Source: Vibrio methylphosphonaticus (GTDB lineage Bacteria; Pseudomonadota; Gammaproteobacteria; Enterobacterales; Vibrionaceae). Taken from it: 64,000 bases of DNA. Made by a program: the position numbers and the translations under genes. Where the stretch lies: NCBI RefSeq assembly GCF_023634655.1, contig NZ_JAMKMS010000002.1:353965-417964 (forward strand), given 5' to 3'. The notes under the pieces are model-generated. The model made no database searches. It had not been told where the DNA came from and worked only from the letters and a program-made list of their open reading frames with translations. Positions 52,584 through 61,913 of the stretch are shown piece after piece. Each line of letters opens with the position of its first letter. The first letter of the stretch is position 1.

Positions 52584-53102
52584 TTACCACATCAAATCGT
52601 CTGGTACGACAAAGTCTGCGTACGGGTCATCTTCTGCTGCGACTTCTTCTTTGACGTCATTCTCGATAACGGTTTCCGTATCGCGCTCAGCAATTTTCTT
52701 TGCAACAATCGTTGGTATCACAACGTAGGTATCTTCATAACGTGCAATCGACAAGATCCCTTTTGCCAGTTGATCACGTGTCTCTTGTTCAACATACAAT
52801 GACTTAACCAAATTCTCATCAGTAAAGTTGTATTTAATATCGCCATGCTTGTTGTCAATTTTGTTCATATTAAGCAATTGCTTAACTTGAGCTCGAATTT
52901 CTTTCGTCAACACCAACGCATCACGTTCTTTGTTTAGCAATTTATCACGTTCAAGTTGCGCCGCTTTGTTTTCCTCTACCGCCGCTTTAGCTTCACGAGC
53001 TTGCACTCGCGATTTTTTAGAACCTTTCTTGGCTTTTTTTAGCTTCTTCTCGTTAACTAAACCAGCTTTTAGCATCTGTTCTTGAAGACTTAATTTGGAC
53101 AT
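52584..53102 (-). CDS. yaiL: YaiL family protein (DUF2058)
   Basis: The 172-residue protein resembles E. coli YaiL: SLQEQMLKAGLVNEKKLKKA at the start, a highly charged coiled-coil segment (about 15-70), IKYNFTDENLVKSLYVEQET, VVIPTIVAKKIAERD and the end DDPYADFVVPDDLMW. It is described as nucleoprotein- or polynucleotide-associated; the function is unclear. The bridge of Lys/Arg could bind nucleic acid. Confidence 0.9.
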   Translation of the reverse strand: MSKLSLQEQMLKAGLVNEKKLKKAKKGSKKSRVQAREAKAAVEENKAAQLERDKLLNKERDALVLTKEIRAQVKQLLNMNKIDNKHGDIKYNFTDENLVKSLYVEQETRDQLAKGILSIARYEDTYVVIPTIVAKKIAERDTETVIENDVKEEVAAEDDPYADFVVPDDLMW

Positions 53103-53196
53103 AAAATAACAGGCCTATAAAAAATTTATCTGCGTCGATGATCCCAAGAAATCACTCAGCGAGCAAGCCTGAATACGCTATTTTAGTGACGAAAAC

Positions 53197-53228
53197 AAAA
53201 AAAGAGCCTGCCATTACTGACAAGCTCA
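53197..53228 (-). terminator. Terminator of the gntK-edd operon
   Basis: Read on the minus strand, GAGCTTGTCAG pairs imperfectly with CTGGCAGGCTC-like sequence and is followed by TTTTTTT. It lies about 40 bases past the edd stop. Confidence 0.75.
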
Positions 53229-53264
53229 TAAAAAACGTCAACTGCGACCTTCCGGTGCTTGAGA

Positions 53265-55061
53265 CTAGACGATAAAACTTGCCCCTTCTTCTGCACTTGA
53301 TACGGAATGACGCATTACTGAGAACAAGTTCCGTCCCCATGCTTGTTGCTGCGATTCTGTCTCAATACAAATAGCCGTGCGAGCCGTCATATCCGTCAGG
53401 TTATCAAGCTGTCCAGTGTGGCAATCTAGACGAATCAAATCGCCCTCTTCAACCAGACCTATCGCGCCACCACGTACCGCTTCCGGTGACATGTGTATCG
53501 CGGATGGGATCTTACCAGACGCACCGGATAATCGACCATCTGTGACAAGGGCGACTTGGTGTCCTGCTTTTTGAATATTACCTAGAATCGGCATCAGTTT
53601 GTGTAACTCAGGCATACCATTGGCGGCTGGGCCATTATGAGTCACTACGATCATGCAGTCCTGATTAAGCTCACCGTTGTGGTAAGCCTTTTCGACATCG
53701 TGCTGGGAACGAAACACTTTTGCTGGCGCCTCAATCACACGGTAGTCTTCCGCCACCGCTGACACCTTAATGACAGACGTACCCAAATTGCCTTTAAGTA
53801 CTTTCGTGCCGCCAGTTTGGCTAAACTGTTCACCAATTAGTGAGATGACCGCACTGTCTGTTGACTGCGCAACGGGTATCCAGCTCAGTTCACCATCTTT
53901 CATCACTGGTAGCGTCATTTGGTCCGCAAATGAGCCAAACACTGGTTGCACATCACGGTGAAGCAATGACTCTGAATCCAAGCGCTTAAGCAGTGCTGGA
54001 ACACCACCAGCATCTTGAAACGCATTCACATCTGCGGGACCATTTGGGTATACCTTAACCAGTAAAGGTACAACATCAGACAGATCGCTAAAGTCTTGCC
54101 AAGTCAAAATAACACCAGCCGCTTTCGCCACCGCGATCATATGGATGGTATGGTTCGTTGAACCACCCGATGCCAGCAGTGCTATCACGCCGTTCACTAG
54201 ATTCTTTTCATCCACGACTCGATACAACGGGCGATAATTTGTTGTCGCTTTCGCCATAGAGGCAATAGATACCGCGGCCGATTTGGTCAACTCACGACGT
54301 AACTCAGTATCAGGCTGAATAAATGCCGATCCTGGTAGCATTAACCCCATCGCTTCAAAAACAAGCTGGTTAGTATTGGCGGTACCATAGAATGTACAGG
54401 TTCCCGGAGAATGATAAGCACTGCATTCCATTTTTAACAGCGCATCATTACCCACTTCACCCGATACATACTTTTGACGAACATCGACTTTTTCTTCGTT
54501 GCTGATGCCGGTTTTCATAGGTCCTGCCGGTACAAACGCTGTCGGCAGATGACCGTACGTGAGTGCTCCCATCAATTGCCCCGGAGCAATTTTATCGCAA
54601 ATACCAAGCAGTAATGTTGAATCAAACACGTTGTGACTTAGCGAGATGGCTGTTGCCTGAGCAATCACATCACGAGAGAAAAGCGACATGTCCATGCCCG
54701 GCTGACCTTGCGTAACGCCATCACACATTGCCGGAACGACACCCGCGACTTGCGCCGTATGCCCATATTCGGCCAACGCCCGTTTAATGTCTTGTGGGTA
54801 GCCCAAGTATGGCTGATGAGCACTCAACATATCATTGTAAGACGATACGATACCGACGTTAGAGCGGGTAAAATTGAGTATCTGATCTTTTTCAGACTGG
54901 CATGACGCCGCCACCGCATGCGCCAAGTTGCCGCATGATAACTGTGTCCGACCTTTACCTAGAGATTCTTGATGTTTCATCGCCTCAAGGTATTGACCGC
55001 GTAACACTTTACTGCGCTCAATGATTCGAGCGGTGACTTCTCTTACTACTGGATTAGTCAC
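53265..55061 (-). CDS. edd: Phosphogluconate dehydratase Edd
   Basis: From the GTG start this is a 598-residue IlvD/Edd dehydratase with CDGVTQGQPGMDMSLFSRDV, GICDKIAPGQLMGA, the cluster Cys in GTCTFYGTANTNQ, GGSTNHTIHMIAVAKAAG and VTDGRLSGASGKIPSAIHMS. It converts 6-phosphogluconate to KDPG, using a 4Fe-4S cluster. GGAGG lies six bases before the GTG, which overlaps the gntK stop by eight bases; upstream codons to 55097 are open but lie inside gntK. Eda, the next enzyme, is encoded across the divergent promoter. Confidence 0.94.
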   Translation of the reverse strand: MTNPVVREVTARIIERSKVLRGQYLEAMKHQESLGKGRTQLSCGNLAHAVAASCQSEKDQILNFTRSNVGIVSSYNDMLSAHQPYLGYPQDIKRALAEYGHTAQVAGVVPAMCDGVTQGQPGMDMSLFSRDVIAQATAISLSHNVFDSTLLLGICDKIAPGQLMGALTYGHLPTAFVPAGPMKTGISNEEKVDVRQKYVSGEVGNDALLKMECSAYHSPGTCTFYGTANTNQLVFEAMGLMLPGSAFIQPDTELRRELTKSAAVSIASMAKATTNYRPLYRVVDEKNLVNGVIALLASGGSTNHTIHMIAVAKAAGVILTWQDFSDLSDVVPLLVKVYPNGPADVNAFQDAGGVPALLKRLDSESLLHRDVQPVFGSFADQMTLPVMKDGELSWIPVAQSTDSAVISLIGEQFSQTGGTKVLKGNLGTSVIKVSAVAEDYRVIEAPAKVFRSQHDVEKAYHNGELNQDCMIVVTHNGPAANGMPELHKLMPILGNIQKAGHQVALVTDGRLSGASGKIPSAIHMSPEAVRGGAIGLVEEGDLIRLDCHTGQLDNLTDMTARTAICIETESQQQAWGRNLFSVMRHSVSSAEEGASFIV

Positions 55062-55566
55062 GCACAACCTCCAAAGCAACCGCTGCGCGTTCAACAACGT
55101 CTTCCATGGTGCAATCGATATCTACAACGACTGTTTGAGGTTCTGCATCGGGACGCTCCAACGCATCAAACTGACTTTTCACCATGTTCTCTTTCATAAA
55201 GTGACCCGAACGATTTCGCATGCGCTCAAGAATTAGGTCATAGCTGCCATCAAGGAACAGGAAGGTGACGTGCTCATTCCCTTCTCGAATTTGATCACGG
55301 TAGTGTTGTTTCAATGCCGAGCAAACAATAATGCCATGTTCATTTTTGCTTTCCAGGCTATAAGCGGCATCACGAATGCGCTCTAGCCAAGGAGCACGAT
55401 CATCATCATTGAGTGGTTCACCCGATGCCATTTTTTGAATATTTGCTCTTGGGTGCAAGTCATCACCATCAATAAATTTTCGACCGAGCTTCTGCGCTAA
55501 CAGTGCTCCAATGGTGCTTTTACCTGATGCACAAACGCCCATCACAATTACACTACTTCCCGCCAT
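55054..55566 (-). CDS. gntK: Gluconokinase
   Basis: The 170-residue kinase has the P-loop GVCASGKST near residue 11, KFIDGDDLHPRANIQKMASG, PLNDDDRAPWLERI and VCSALKQHYRDQIR. It phosphorylates gluconate to 6-phosphogluconate, the substrate of Edd, whose gene overlaps its 3' end. It is the first gene of the leftward operon, facing the permease gene across a 26-bp palindrome. Confidence 0.95.
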   Translation of the reverse strand: MAGSSVIVMGVCASGKSTIGALLAQKLGRKFIDGDDLHPRANIQKMASGEPLNDDDRAPWLERIRDAAYSLESKNEHGIIVCSALKQHYRDQIREGNEHVTFLFLDGSYDLILERMRNRSGHFMKENMVKSQFDALERPDAEPQTVVVDIDCTMEDVVERAAVALEVVRD

Positions 55567-55643
55567 AATCTCTTCTCCTATCCAAGTTTGCGCTGGATCC
55601 CAATTTTTGAATTAACTCGTAAATATGGGTTTATCTTATTCTC

Positions 55644-55669
55644 GTTACGGGTAACATGTTACCCGTAAC
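55644..55669. promoter_or_regulatory. 26-bp perfect palindrome, probable double GntR operator
   Basis: GTTACGGGTAACA (55644-55656) is mirrored exactly by TGTTACCCGTAAC (55657-55669). It contains two overlapping GTTACnnGTAAC-type operators between the divergent gntK and permease genes, sharing the GTTAC/GTAAC core with the gntR palindrome. Confidence 0.82.
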
Positions 55670-55718
55670 TTAAATAAATGTGAACTATAACACAATTAAT
55701 ATTCCCAAAGGTGAACAC

Positions 55719-57095
55719 ATGGAACAACTAGCCCAAGGTATGGATCCTACCTACCTACTAACCGTGGCAGTGCTTGCAGTAGCGGCGTTGCTACTGCTTA
55801 TTATTAAACTCAAGATTCATGCATTTGCATCCCTTACACTCGTCAGTTTAGGTACTGCTATCGCAACCGGCGTCTCTTCTGATCAAGTCGTACCAACTAT
55901 GATGGGCGGCTTTGGTGGCACACTTGCTTCTGTGGCTTTGCTGGTTGGCTTGGGTGCGATGATTGGCAAAATTTTAGAAGTGACAGGCGGAGCGAAAGTT
56001 CTGGCTGACACGCTTATTGGTCGATTCGGAGAAGAAAAAGCGCCGTTTGCTTTAGGTGTCGCTTCCTTGCTATTTGGTTTCCCGATTTTCTTTGATGCAG
56101 GTCTCGTCGTAATGATGCCAATCATCTTTAGCGTCGCTAAACGCTTTGGTGGTTCACCAATCAAATACGCCCTACCTTCTGCGGGTGCGTTTGCGGTTAT
56201 GCACGCCTTTGTTCCGCCTCACCCAGGCCCAGTCGCTGCCGCTGACCTTCTTGGCGCTAACATCGGTCTATTGTTGTTTGTTGGTATCTTAGTTGCGATC
56301 CCTACTTGGTACTTTGGGGCTTACTTATTTGGCTTATACGCGGGTAAAAAATTCGATATCCCACTATCCAAAGCCTTTTTTAACTCTGACGCGATCATCG
56401 ATGAATCTAAACTGCCAAACTTCGCAACAGTACTGATGATTCTTGTACTCCCTGTATTCCTTATCTTTATGGATACGGGTCTAAACACGCTTGCGGTTGC
56501 TGGCGTGATTGATGGTACATCGCCACTCGTTGAATTCTTAAGAATGCTGGGTAAAACTCCGGTTGCACTTTTAATTACATTACTGGTTTGCTTGGCTGTT
56601 TTTGCCAAAGACTACGGCATGAAGAAACTAGAAAATCTTTGTGGTGACTCACTAGCGCCTATTTGTGCCGTTATCCTTGTGACGGGTGCTGGCGGTATGT
56701 TTGGTGGCGTATTGCGTGCCAGCGGTATCGGTGATGCGTTAGCCGATGTGATGGCTGACACAGGCATGCCTGTCATTGTCGCTGCCTTTGTTATTTCTAC
56801 CTGTCTTCGTGTAGCTCAAGGTTCGGCAACGGTCGCATTAACGACAACCGCAGCCCTTGTCGCTCCGATGGTGGCAGCAACGACCGGACTCAGCGAATTA
56901 GACCTATGTTTCATCGTGATTGCTATCGCGGGCGGTGCAACGGTACTTTCTCACTTCAACGACTCTGGCTTCTGGTTAGTCTCTCGCCTACTTGAAATGG
57001 ATGAGAAAACCACCCTTAAGACATGGACAGTAATGGAAACACTACTGGGTACCATCGCCTTCGTCATCGTCGCTACACTCAGCTATATCCTTTAA
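55719..57095 (+). CDS. GntP-family gluconate permease
   Basis: From the chosen ATG this is a 458-residue inner-membrane transporter with about 12-14 helices. Family signatures are VALLVGLGAMIGKILEVTGG, FPIFFDAGLVVMMPIIFSVA, FVPPHPGPVAAADLLGANIG and the C-terminal ATVLSHFNDSGFWLVSRLLE. It is a gluconate/H+ symporter. AAAGGTGA precedes the ATG; a GTG at 55680 is also in frame. The eda gene follows nine bases after its stop. Confidence 0.93.
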   Translation: MEQLAQGMDPTYLLTVAVLAVAALLLLIIKLKIHAFASLTLVSLGTAIATGVSSDQVVPTMMGGFGGTLASVALLVGLGAMIGKILEVTGGAKVLADTLIGRFGEEKAPFALGVASLLFGFPIFFDAGLVVMMPIIFSVAKRFGGSPIKYALPSAGAFAVMHAFVPPHPGPVAAADLLGANIGLLLFVGILVAIPTWYFGAYLFGLYAGKKFDIPLSKAFFNSDAIIDESKLPNFATVLMILVLPVFLIFMDTGLNTLAVAGVIDGTSPLVEFLRMLGKTPVALLITLLVCLAVFAKDYGMKKLENLCGDSLAPICAVILVTGAGGMFGGVLRASGIGDALADVMADTGMPVIVAAFVISTCLRVAQGSATVALTTTAALVAPMVAATTGLSELDLCFIVIAIAGGATVLSHFNDSGFWLVSRLLEMDEKTTLKTWTVMETLLGTIAFVIVATLSYIL

Positions 57096-57103
57096 GGTTT
57101 ACT

Positions 57104-57712
57104 ATGAAAACGCTAGAACAACAGCTAAAAGAGATTCGAATCGTTCCTGTTATCGCGATTGAAGATGCGCGACAGGCGATCCCACTCGCCAAAGTACTGG
57201 TTGAAAATGGGCTACCTTGCGCGGAAGTGACATTTCGAACTGAAGCTGCTGCCGAATCTATCCGCTTAATGCGTGAAGCGTATCCTGAGCTACTTATTGG
57301 TGCCGGAACTGTACTTAACGCTGCCCAAGTAGATATTGCAAAGGCTGCAGGTGCTGACTTCATTGTTAGCCCAGGTTTAAATCCAACCACCGTCAAATAC
57401 TGCCAAAAGGTTGGCATTGCCATCGTTCCAGGCGTGAATAACCCAAGCCTCGTTGAACAGGCGATGGAACTTGGGCTCAAAACCGTTAAGTTCTTTCCAG
57501 CAGAGCCATCAGGCGGCGTTTCAATGTTAAAAGCATTGTCTGCGGTTTACCCCGTTGAGTTTATGCCAACGGGCGGCGTTAGCCAAAGTAATGTAGATGA
57601 CTACCTAGCGTTGCCCGCGGTGCTTGCCTGTGGTGGTACATGGATGGTGCCGACAAACTTGATCAATGAAGGAAGATGGGAAGAGCTTGCTGAACTAGTG
57701 AAGGCTATCTAA
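57104..57712 (+). CDS. eda: KDPG/KHG aldolase Eda
   Basis: The 202-residue class I aldolase has IVPVIAIEDARQAIPLAKVL, AEVTFRTEAAAESI with the catalytic Glu, GAGTVLNAAQV, and LKTVKFFPAEPSGG with the Schiff-base Lys. It cleaves KDPG to pyruvate and glyceraldehyde 3-phosphate, finishing the Entner-Doudoroff route started by GntK and Edd. AAGG precedes the ATG; it is co-transcribed with the permease and followed by a terminator. Confidence 0.95.
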   Translation: MKTLEQQLKEIRIVPVIAIEDARQAIPLAKVLVENGLPCAEVTFRTEAAAESIRLMREAYPELLIGAGTVLNAAQVDIAKAAGADFIVSPGLNPTTVKYCQKVGIAIVPGVNNPSLVEQAMELGLKTVKFFPAEPSGGVSMLKALSAVYPVEFMPTGGVSQSNVDDYLALPAVLACGGTWMVPTNLINEGRWEELAELVKAI

Positions 57713-57741
57713 CCATATCCATCCATTGATACACTATTAGT

Positions 57742-57765
57742 AAAGGAGCTTCGGCTCCTTTTTTC
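57742..57765 (+). terminator. Terminator after eda
   Basis: The stem AAAGGAGC / GCTCCTTT with a TTCG tetraloop is followed by TTTTC. Confidence 0.93.
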
Positions 57766-57934
57766 TTTAATCCACCGCCATAATCCTATTAACCCATGCG
57801 TTTGTGAGCCAACAAAATAAAACTTCCCTGGCTCTAGCGCTTATCTCTCAATCAAGATAAAACCCCATTGCTCAGCCCTATCAATTCCTTTATTGTTAAT
57901 AAGTTGTTTCTTTTTACTCATTTAGGCGATAACT

Positions 57935-58714
57935 ATGTCACTGGATATACTGCAGCTGCTGTTACTCTTTATTGCGGGTGTCTTTGGTGGAATACTCAAT
58001 TCAATTGCCGGCGGCGGTAGTTTTATTACCTTCCCTGCCCTGATATTTGTTGGTGTTCCACCGATTGTCGCCAATGCCACCAATACCTTTGCGTCATGTG
58101 CTGGCTATCTTAGCGGGTCCTTTGCATTTCGCCGCCAAATACTGATAGACCGAGCAAATCTACCTAAGATAATAACATTAAGCATACTGGGGGGATTCAG
58201 TGGAAGCTTACTGTTGATCTATACCAGCGAGCAGCAATTTCTATACGCTGTTCCATGGCTACTACTTGCCGCAACACTTTTGTTTATTTTTGGCGAAAAA
58301 GCCAACCTCGCACTTCAACAACATTCAAAAGACAGTGACCAACATAGTGGTTTCATTGCTCTTTTTTTAGCACTATTTCTATTTTCTGTGGGTATATTTG
58401 GTGGCTTTTTTAATGCCGGTTTAGGCGTAATTGGATTAAGCTATTTAGCCATTGCTGGCTACCGAGACATCAACTTAATGAACGGTCTCAAGTTATTAAT
58501 TTCTACCTGTGCGTCGGCGATGGCCATCGTGATCTTTATTTTTTCCGATTTGATCCAATGGTATTCAGGAATTGCCGTCATGGTCGGCACACTTACCGGT
58601 GGGTATGTTGCTGCGCATTTATCACAACGAGTGCCGCAGATTATCGTACGCCGCTTTGTTATTTTTAGTTCAGTTTCCATAACGCTCTATTTCTTTTATA
58701 GTACTTACTTATAA
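57935..58714 (+). CDS. TauE/SafE (TSUP) family membrane transporter
   Basis: This 259-residue protein has about eight membrane helices and two TSUP signatures: GGILNSIAGGGSFITFPALI followed by VANATNTFA, and GGFFNAGLGVIGLSYLAIAG in the second half. Family members export sulfite, sulfoacetate or other small organosulfur anions, but specificity cannot be told. It stands alone, 144 bases before ggt on the same strand; both have possible sulfur-metabolism links, which is suggestive only. Confidence 0.88.
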   Translation: MSLDILQLLLLFIAGVFGGILNSIAGGGSFITFPALIFVGVPPIVANATNTFASCAGYLSGSFAFRRQILIDRANLPKIITLSILGGFSGSLLLIYTSEQQFLYAVPWLLLAATLLFIFGEKANLALQQHSKDSDQHSGFIALFLALFLFSVGIFGGFFNAGLGVIGLSYLAIAGYRDINLMNGLKLLISTCASAMAIVIFIFSDLIQWYSGIAVMVGTLTGGYVAAHLSQRVPQIIVRRFVIFSSVSITLYFFYSTYL

Positions 58715-58858
58715 GCGGTTATTATTCTTCACTATCCTTTACCCTATTCTCACAAAAACACACCTATTCTCTGACATTGCTGTAACCTCACCCTGACTGG
58801 ATATGTTACTCATATCCACTAGCCTAATAACTATCCATAGCCATTTTCTGAGGTCTGC

Positions 58859-60604
58859 ATGTCTATTCGAAGTCTACTGCTCTTTTCTATTGTTTCTAGT
58901 GTATCTAATGCTGTCCTTGCTAAACCTGAACCTTTTCCTACGCTGCCTAATAGCGAAGGGAAAAAGTTTATGGTGAGTGCAACGAATCCTTACGTCACGA
59001 GTACTGGATACTCCATTTTAAAACAAGGTGGCAATGCGATTGATGCTATGGTCGCGATGCAACTTGTCATGGGTGTGGTCGAGCCCGATATGACCGGCAT
59101 TGGTGGTGGCACATTTGCACTTTATTACGACAACACCAACAAACGCTTTACTGCCTACGATGGTCGAGATGCTGCGCCAGCTAGCGCGACGCCTGATATG
59201 TTTTTAGATGAGAAAGGAAAAGCTATCAGTCGAAACGACATATTAGGCCCTCGTTCTGTGGCAGTACCCGGCACCCTAAAATTGCTCTATGCCACCCACC
59301 AAAAGCACGGCAAACTAGAGTGGCAAGAACTCGTTAAACCCGCGATTCACTATGCCGAAAATGGCTATGCGATGAACAGCTATACCTATGACATCGTAGT
59401 GAGAGAAAACACACGCTTAGTTAATGATCCAGAAATCAAAGCGCTCTACTGGAAAGGTGATGACATTCGTCCCACAGGCACGAATATGACCAATCCCAAA
59501 CTGGCTGCGACGTTAAAAAAGATCGCAGACCAAGGGGAACAGTATATGTATGGCGGTCCATTAGGCCATCGTATAGTAGACACGGTGAACGCGCGCCTAA
59601 AAGATAACGAAGCCAAACTTTCAATCAAAGACTTTGCTGATTACCAAATAAAGCAACGAGATATTGTCCAATCAACCTATCGAGATCATAAAATCGTCTC
59701 GTTTGGTTACCCAGCGTCTGGCGGGGTTTTGGTTTCACAATCTCTGGAAATGCTAGAAAAATCAGATATCGCGAATATGGCCTACACTGATGCCGAACCT
59801 TGGCGCCTCATGGTCGAAGCCATGCGATTAGCGAAAGAAGATCGTATTGCCTACGCAGGGGACCCAAGTTATGTCGACACTCCAGTGGAAGAGCTGTTGG
59901 CAGAAGACTACATTGACGACCGATTCGAACTGATTCCAGAGGAAGGCGCTGGCCACGCTAAATCAATAAAACCGGGCTTGGATGATGTGATAACCCCTGC
60001 TAGCCATGAAGGATTTGAAAGCCAAGATACTGGCCATATCTCTATAATAGACAGCGAAGGTAATGCGATCGCGATGACAAGTACCGTCGGTACAGGTATG
60101 GGCTCTGGTGTCATGGTCGACGGCGTGTTGCTAAACGCACAGATGGCTAACTTTTCTTCTATTCCATCGCTCGACGGTAAACCAGTCCAAAATGCCATCG
60201 AACCAGGAAAGCGACCTCGCTCTGCCATCACTCCGCTTATGGTAATGGACCCAGACGGTCAATTGAGGCTTGTAGTTGGAAGCCCAGGCAGCTCGCAAAT
60301 TCCAGGCTATGTGCTAAAAACGATTGTCGGTGTTCTTGATTGGGATCTTTCCGCACAAGCGGCCATTGATCTGCCTAATATCCAGTATGGGACGAAAATT
60401 GATCGAACCAAACCGTACAATCCCACAGGGCTGTTGGTCGAAAAACGTACCTTTGCAGAATCTCTGGTCCCACAATTTAGTGAAATGGGATACAAGGTGC
60501 ATGTTATTCCGGTTGTGAGCGGGCTCAATGCAATTGAAGTGAAAGACAGAAAGATCTATGGCGCAACAGATAGACGTCGCGCATCGACTTCAATGGGTGA
60601 ATAA
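58859..60604 (+). CDS. ggt: Gamma-glutamyltransferase
   Basis: This 581-residue Ntn hydrolase precursor has a signal peptide (about 1-21, cleaved near VLA-KP). The autoprocessing and catalytic Thr is T391 in ESQDTGHISIIDSEGNAIAM. Arg103 (YDGRDAAPAS) is at the substrate-binding Arg position, and VGSPGSSQIPG is the oxyanion/binding loop. It cleaves glutathione and other gamma-glutamyl compounds in the periplasm. The residue after the catalytic Thr is Gly, where E. coli has Thr, and the lid motif reads LNAQMANFSS rather than NNQMDDFS. This points to a less-studied subgroup, possibly favouring hydrolysis. Confidence 0.92.
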   Translation: MSIRSLLLFSIVSSVSNAVLAKPEPFPTLPNSEGKKFMVSATNPYVTSTGYSILKQGGNAIDAMVAMQLVMGVVEPDMTGIGGGTFALYYDNTNKRFTAYDGRDAAPASATPDMFLDEKGKAISRNDILGPRSVAVPGTLKLLYATHQKHGKLEWQELVKPAIHYAENGYAMNSYTYDIVVRENTRLVNDPEIKALYWKGDDIRPTGTNMTNPKLAATLKKIADQGEQYMYGGPLGHRIVDTVNARLKDNEAKLSIKDFADYQIKQRDIVQSTYRDHKIVSFGYPASGGVLVSQSLEMLEKSDIANMAYTDAEPWRLMVEAMRLAKEDRIAYAGDPSYVDTPVEELLAEDYIDDRFELIPEEGAGHAKSIKPGLDDVITPASHEGFESQDTGHISIIDSEGNAIAMTSTVGTGMGSGVMVDGVLLNAQMANFSSIPSLDGKPVQNAIEPGKRPRSAITPLMVMDPDGQLRLVVGSPGSSQIPGYVLKTIVGVLDWDLSAQAAIDLPNIQYGTKIDRTKPYNPTGLLVEKRTFAESLVPQFSEMGYKVHVIPVVSGLNAIEVKDRKIYGATDRRRASTSMGE

Positions 60605-60634
60605 CATCTACGTTTCGATCTAAGTGCTAAAACC

Positions 60635-60671
60635 CACAGGGCGATACCCAGTTAATGAGTATCGCCCTGTG
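60635..60671. terminator. 13-bp stem-loop between convergent ggt and adhesin genes
   Basis: CACAGGGCGATAC / GTATCGCCCTGTG is a perfect stem with an 11-base loop. It has no proper U tract in the plus direction and GGGTTTTA in the minus direction. Its position between convergent genes supports a termination or mRNA-end role. Confidence 0.7.
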
Positions 60672-60706
60672 CGTACTATAACGTACCCGTTTTCAGCATT
60701 AATTGA

Positions 60707-61618
60707 TTACTTAAATGAGTAGTGTGCACCAACACCAGCTGAGAAGTCGGCTTTCGTTTGCTTTCCAGCGGTTTCGTAAGATGTAGTGAAAGATCCACTC
60801 CAAGATTCGTTAAAACGATAAGCACCACCTACAGCCAACGCTTGCTTAGAGCCAGCAGCACCAATACCTGCACCTACAGCGAACTCGCCTACGTCATAAG
60901 CCACTGGACGCGCGTTAGTGACCGCATGCATGGTTGCTTTAACGCCGTCGTAGCGCTCTTTCATTTCTTCGCCTTGTTGTTTTAATGCTGACTCTAGTCC
61001 ATCTATACGAGCACTATTTTGATCAATAGTTGCTGTATTAGCTGAAATTGAAGACCGATTTTTTTCTACATCAACCGTGTTTTTATCTTGCCTTGTCCCG
61101 TGTTTCTTTATAATGGCAGCATTGCCATCTGCCCCTTTTTCCGCCTCAACTCTTCCTTCATTATAGTAATGGCTATTAGCTGCAATAACCTCATCTCGAG
61201 AAAACCCTACTGCCTCTTTAAATTCGCTTTTTGATAGTTTCTTTAACTCTGGGTTATCTAGAATAGTTTGCGTCGCTACTGTCATCATTTCGTTATGAGC
61301 TGTAACTGCCTTTCCATTACCGTCAATGTGCGTCACAAACTCATCAGCCCCGCCGATAGCCTTTCCATCATTATTAATAACTTTATTAGCATACTTAATC
61401 GCAGCATCCCTTCGCCCTAAATCATCTTGTGCACGATGAAATTCACGTATAGTTGACTCGTCAGCATTTTCACCAACATATTGCCCGCCATCTTCGATAA
61501 CAATAATATCGCGTTCTATTTTTTCTAGAATATTCGAATCACCCGTCTCAATACTTGCTAAAGCTGAAGGTACAGAAAATAAGGTTAATAGTGAAAGTGT
61601 GATAATTGGTTTTTTCAA
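60707..61618 (-). CDS. Small YadA-type trimeric autotransporter adhesin
   Basis: The 303-residue protein has a signal peptide (about 1-21) and a charged passenger of about 150 residues that I do not recognise (EKIERDIIVIEDGGQYVGEN ... SHYYNEGRVEAEKG). A short coiled-coil stalk (about 185-235, SISANTATIDQNSARIDGLE) and a YadA anchor domain (about 235-303, AGIGAAGSKQALAVGGAYRF ... GAHYSFK) complete it. Trimers should form a 12-strand barrel with the passenger outside. It is very short for the class, with no head-repeat motifs. A role in adhesion is inferred from the anchor only. Confidence 0.85.
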   Translation of the reverse strand: MKKPIITLSLLTLFSVPSALASIETGDSNILEKIERDIIVIEDGGQYVGENADESTIREFHRAQDDLGRRDAAIKYANKVINNDGKAIGGADEFVTHIDGNGKAVTAHNEMMTVATQTILDNPELKKLSKSEFKEAVGFSRDEVIAANSHYYNEGRVEAEKGADGNAAIIKKHGTRQDKNTVDVEKNRSSISANTATIDQNSARIDGLESALKQQGEEMKERYDGVKATMHAVTNARPVAYDVGEFAVGAGIGAAGSKQALAVGGAYRFNESWSGSFTTSYETAGKQTKADFSAGVGAHYSFK

Positions 61619-61837
61619 TGTAGTTTCCTCAATATATTTCTACTGAGCGATCCATTGCATAATAAAAGCCTTTCGATTCATTCGTTAAGGTTGTTGCTCA
61701 TCGAGTTAGTTCGAATTAAATGAACTATATTTGAGTAAATCGAATAGGTGAAAATGGGTTGCATTGAAAAATCAACTAGGTGTTTATGAAATATTTTGTT
61801 ACACGGTTGCGGTTGGCATTATCTTTCGCTTGAACAC

Positions 61838-61864
61838 AAAAAAGCCGAGCTTTCGCTCGGCTTT
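61838..61864 (-). terminator. Terminator of the EutE-like gene
   Basis: AAAGCCGAGC / GCTCGGCTTT with loop TTTC; read on the minus strand the stem is followed by TTTTTTGT. Confidence 0.93.
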
Positions 61865-61913
61865 GAGTGGTTATCGCTAGAGAAGAATCGATAAGTAATG
61901 TGGAACTTTTCGA

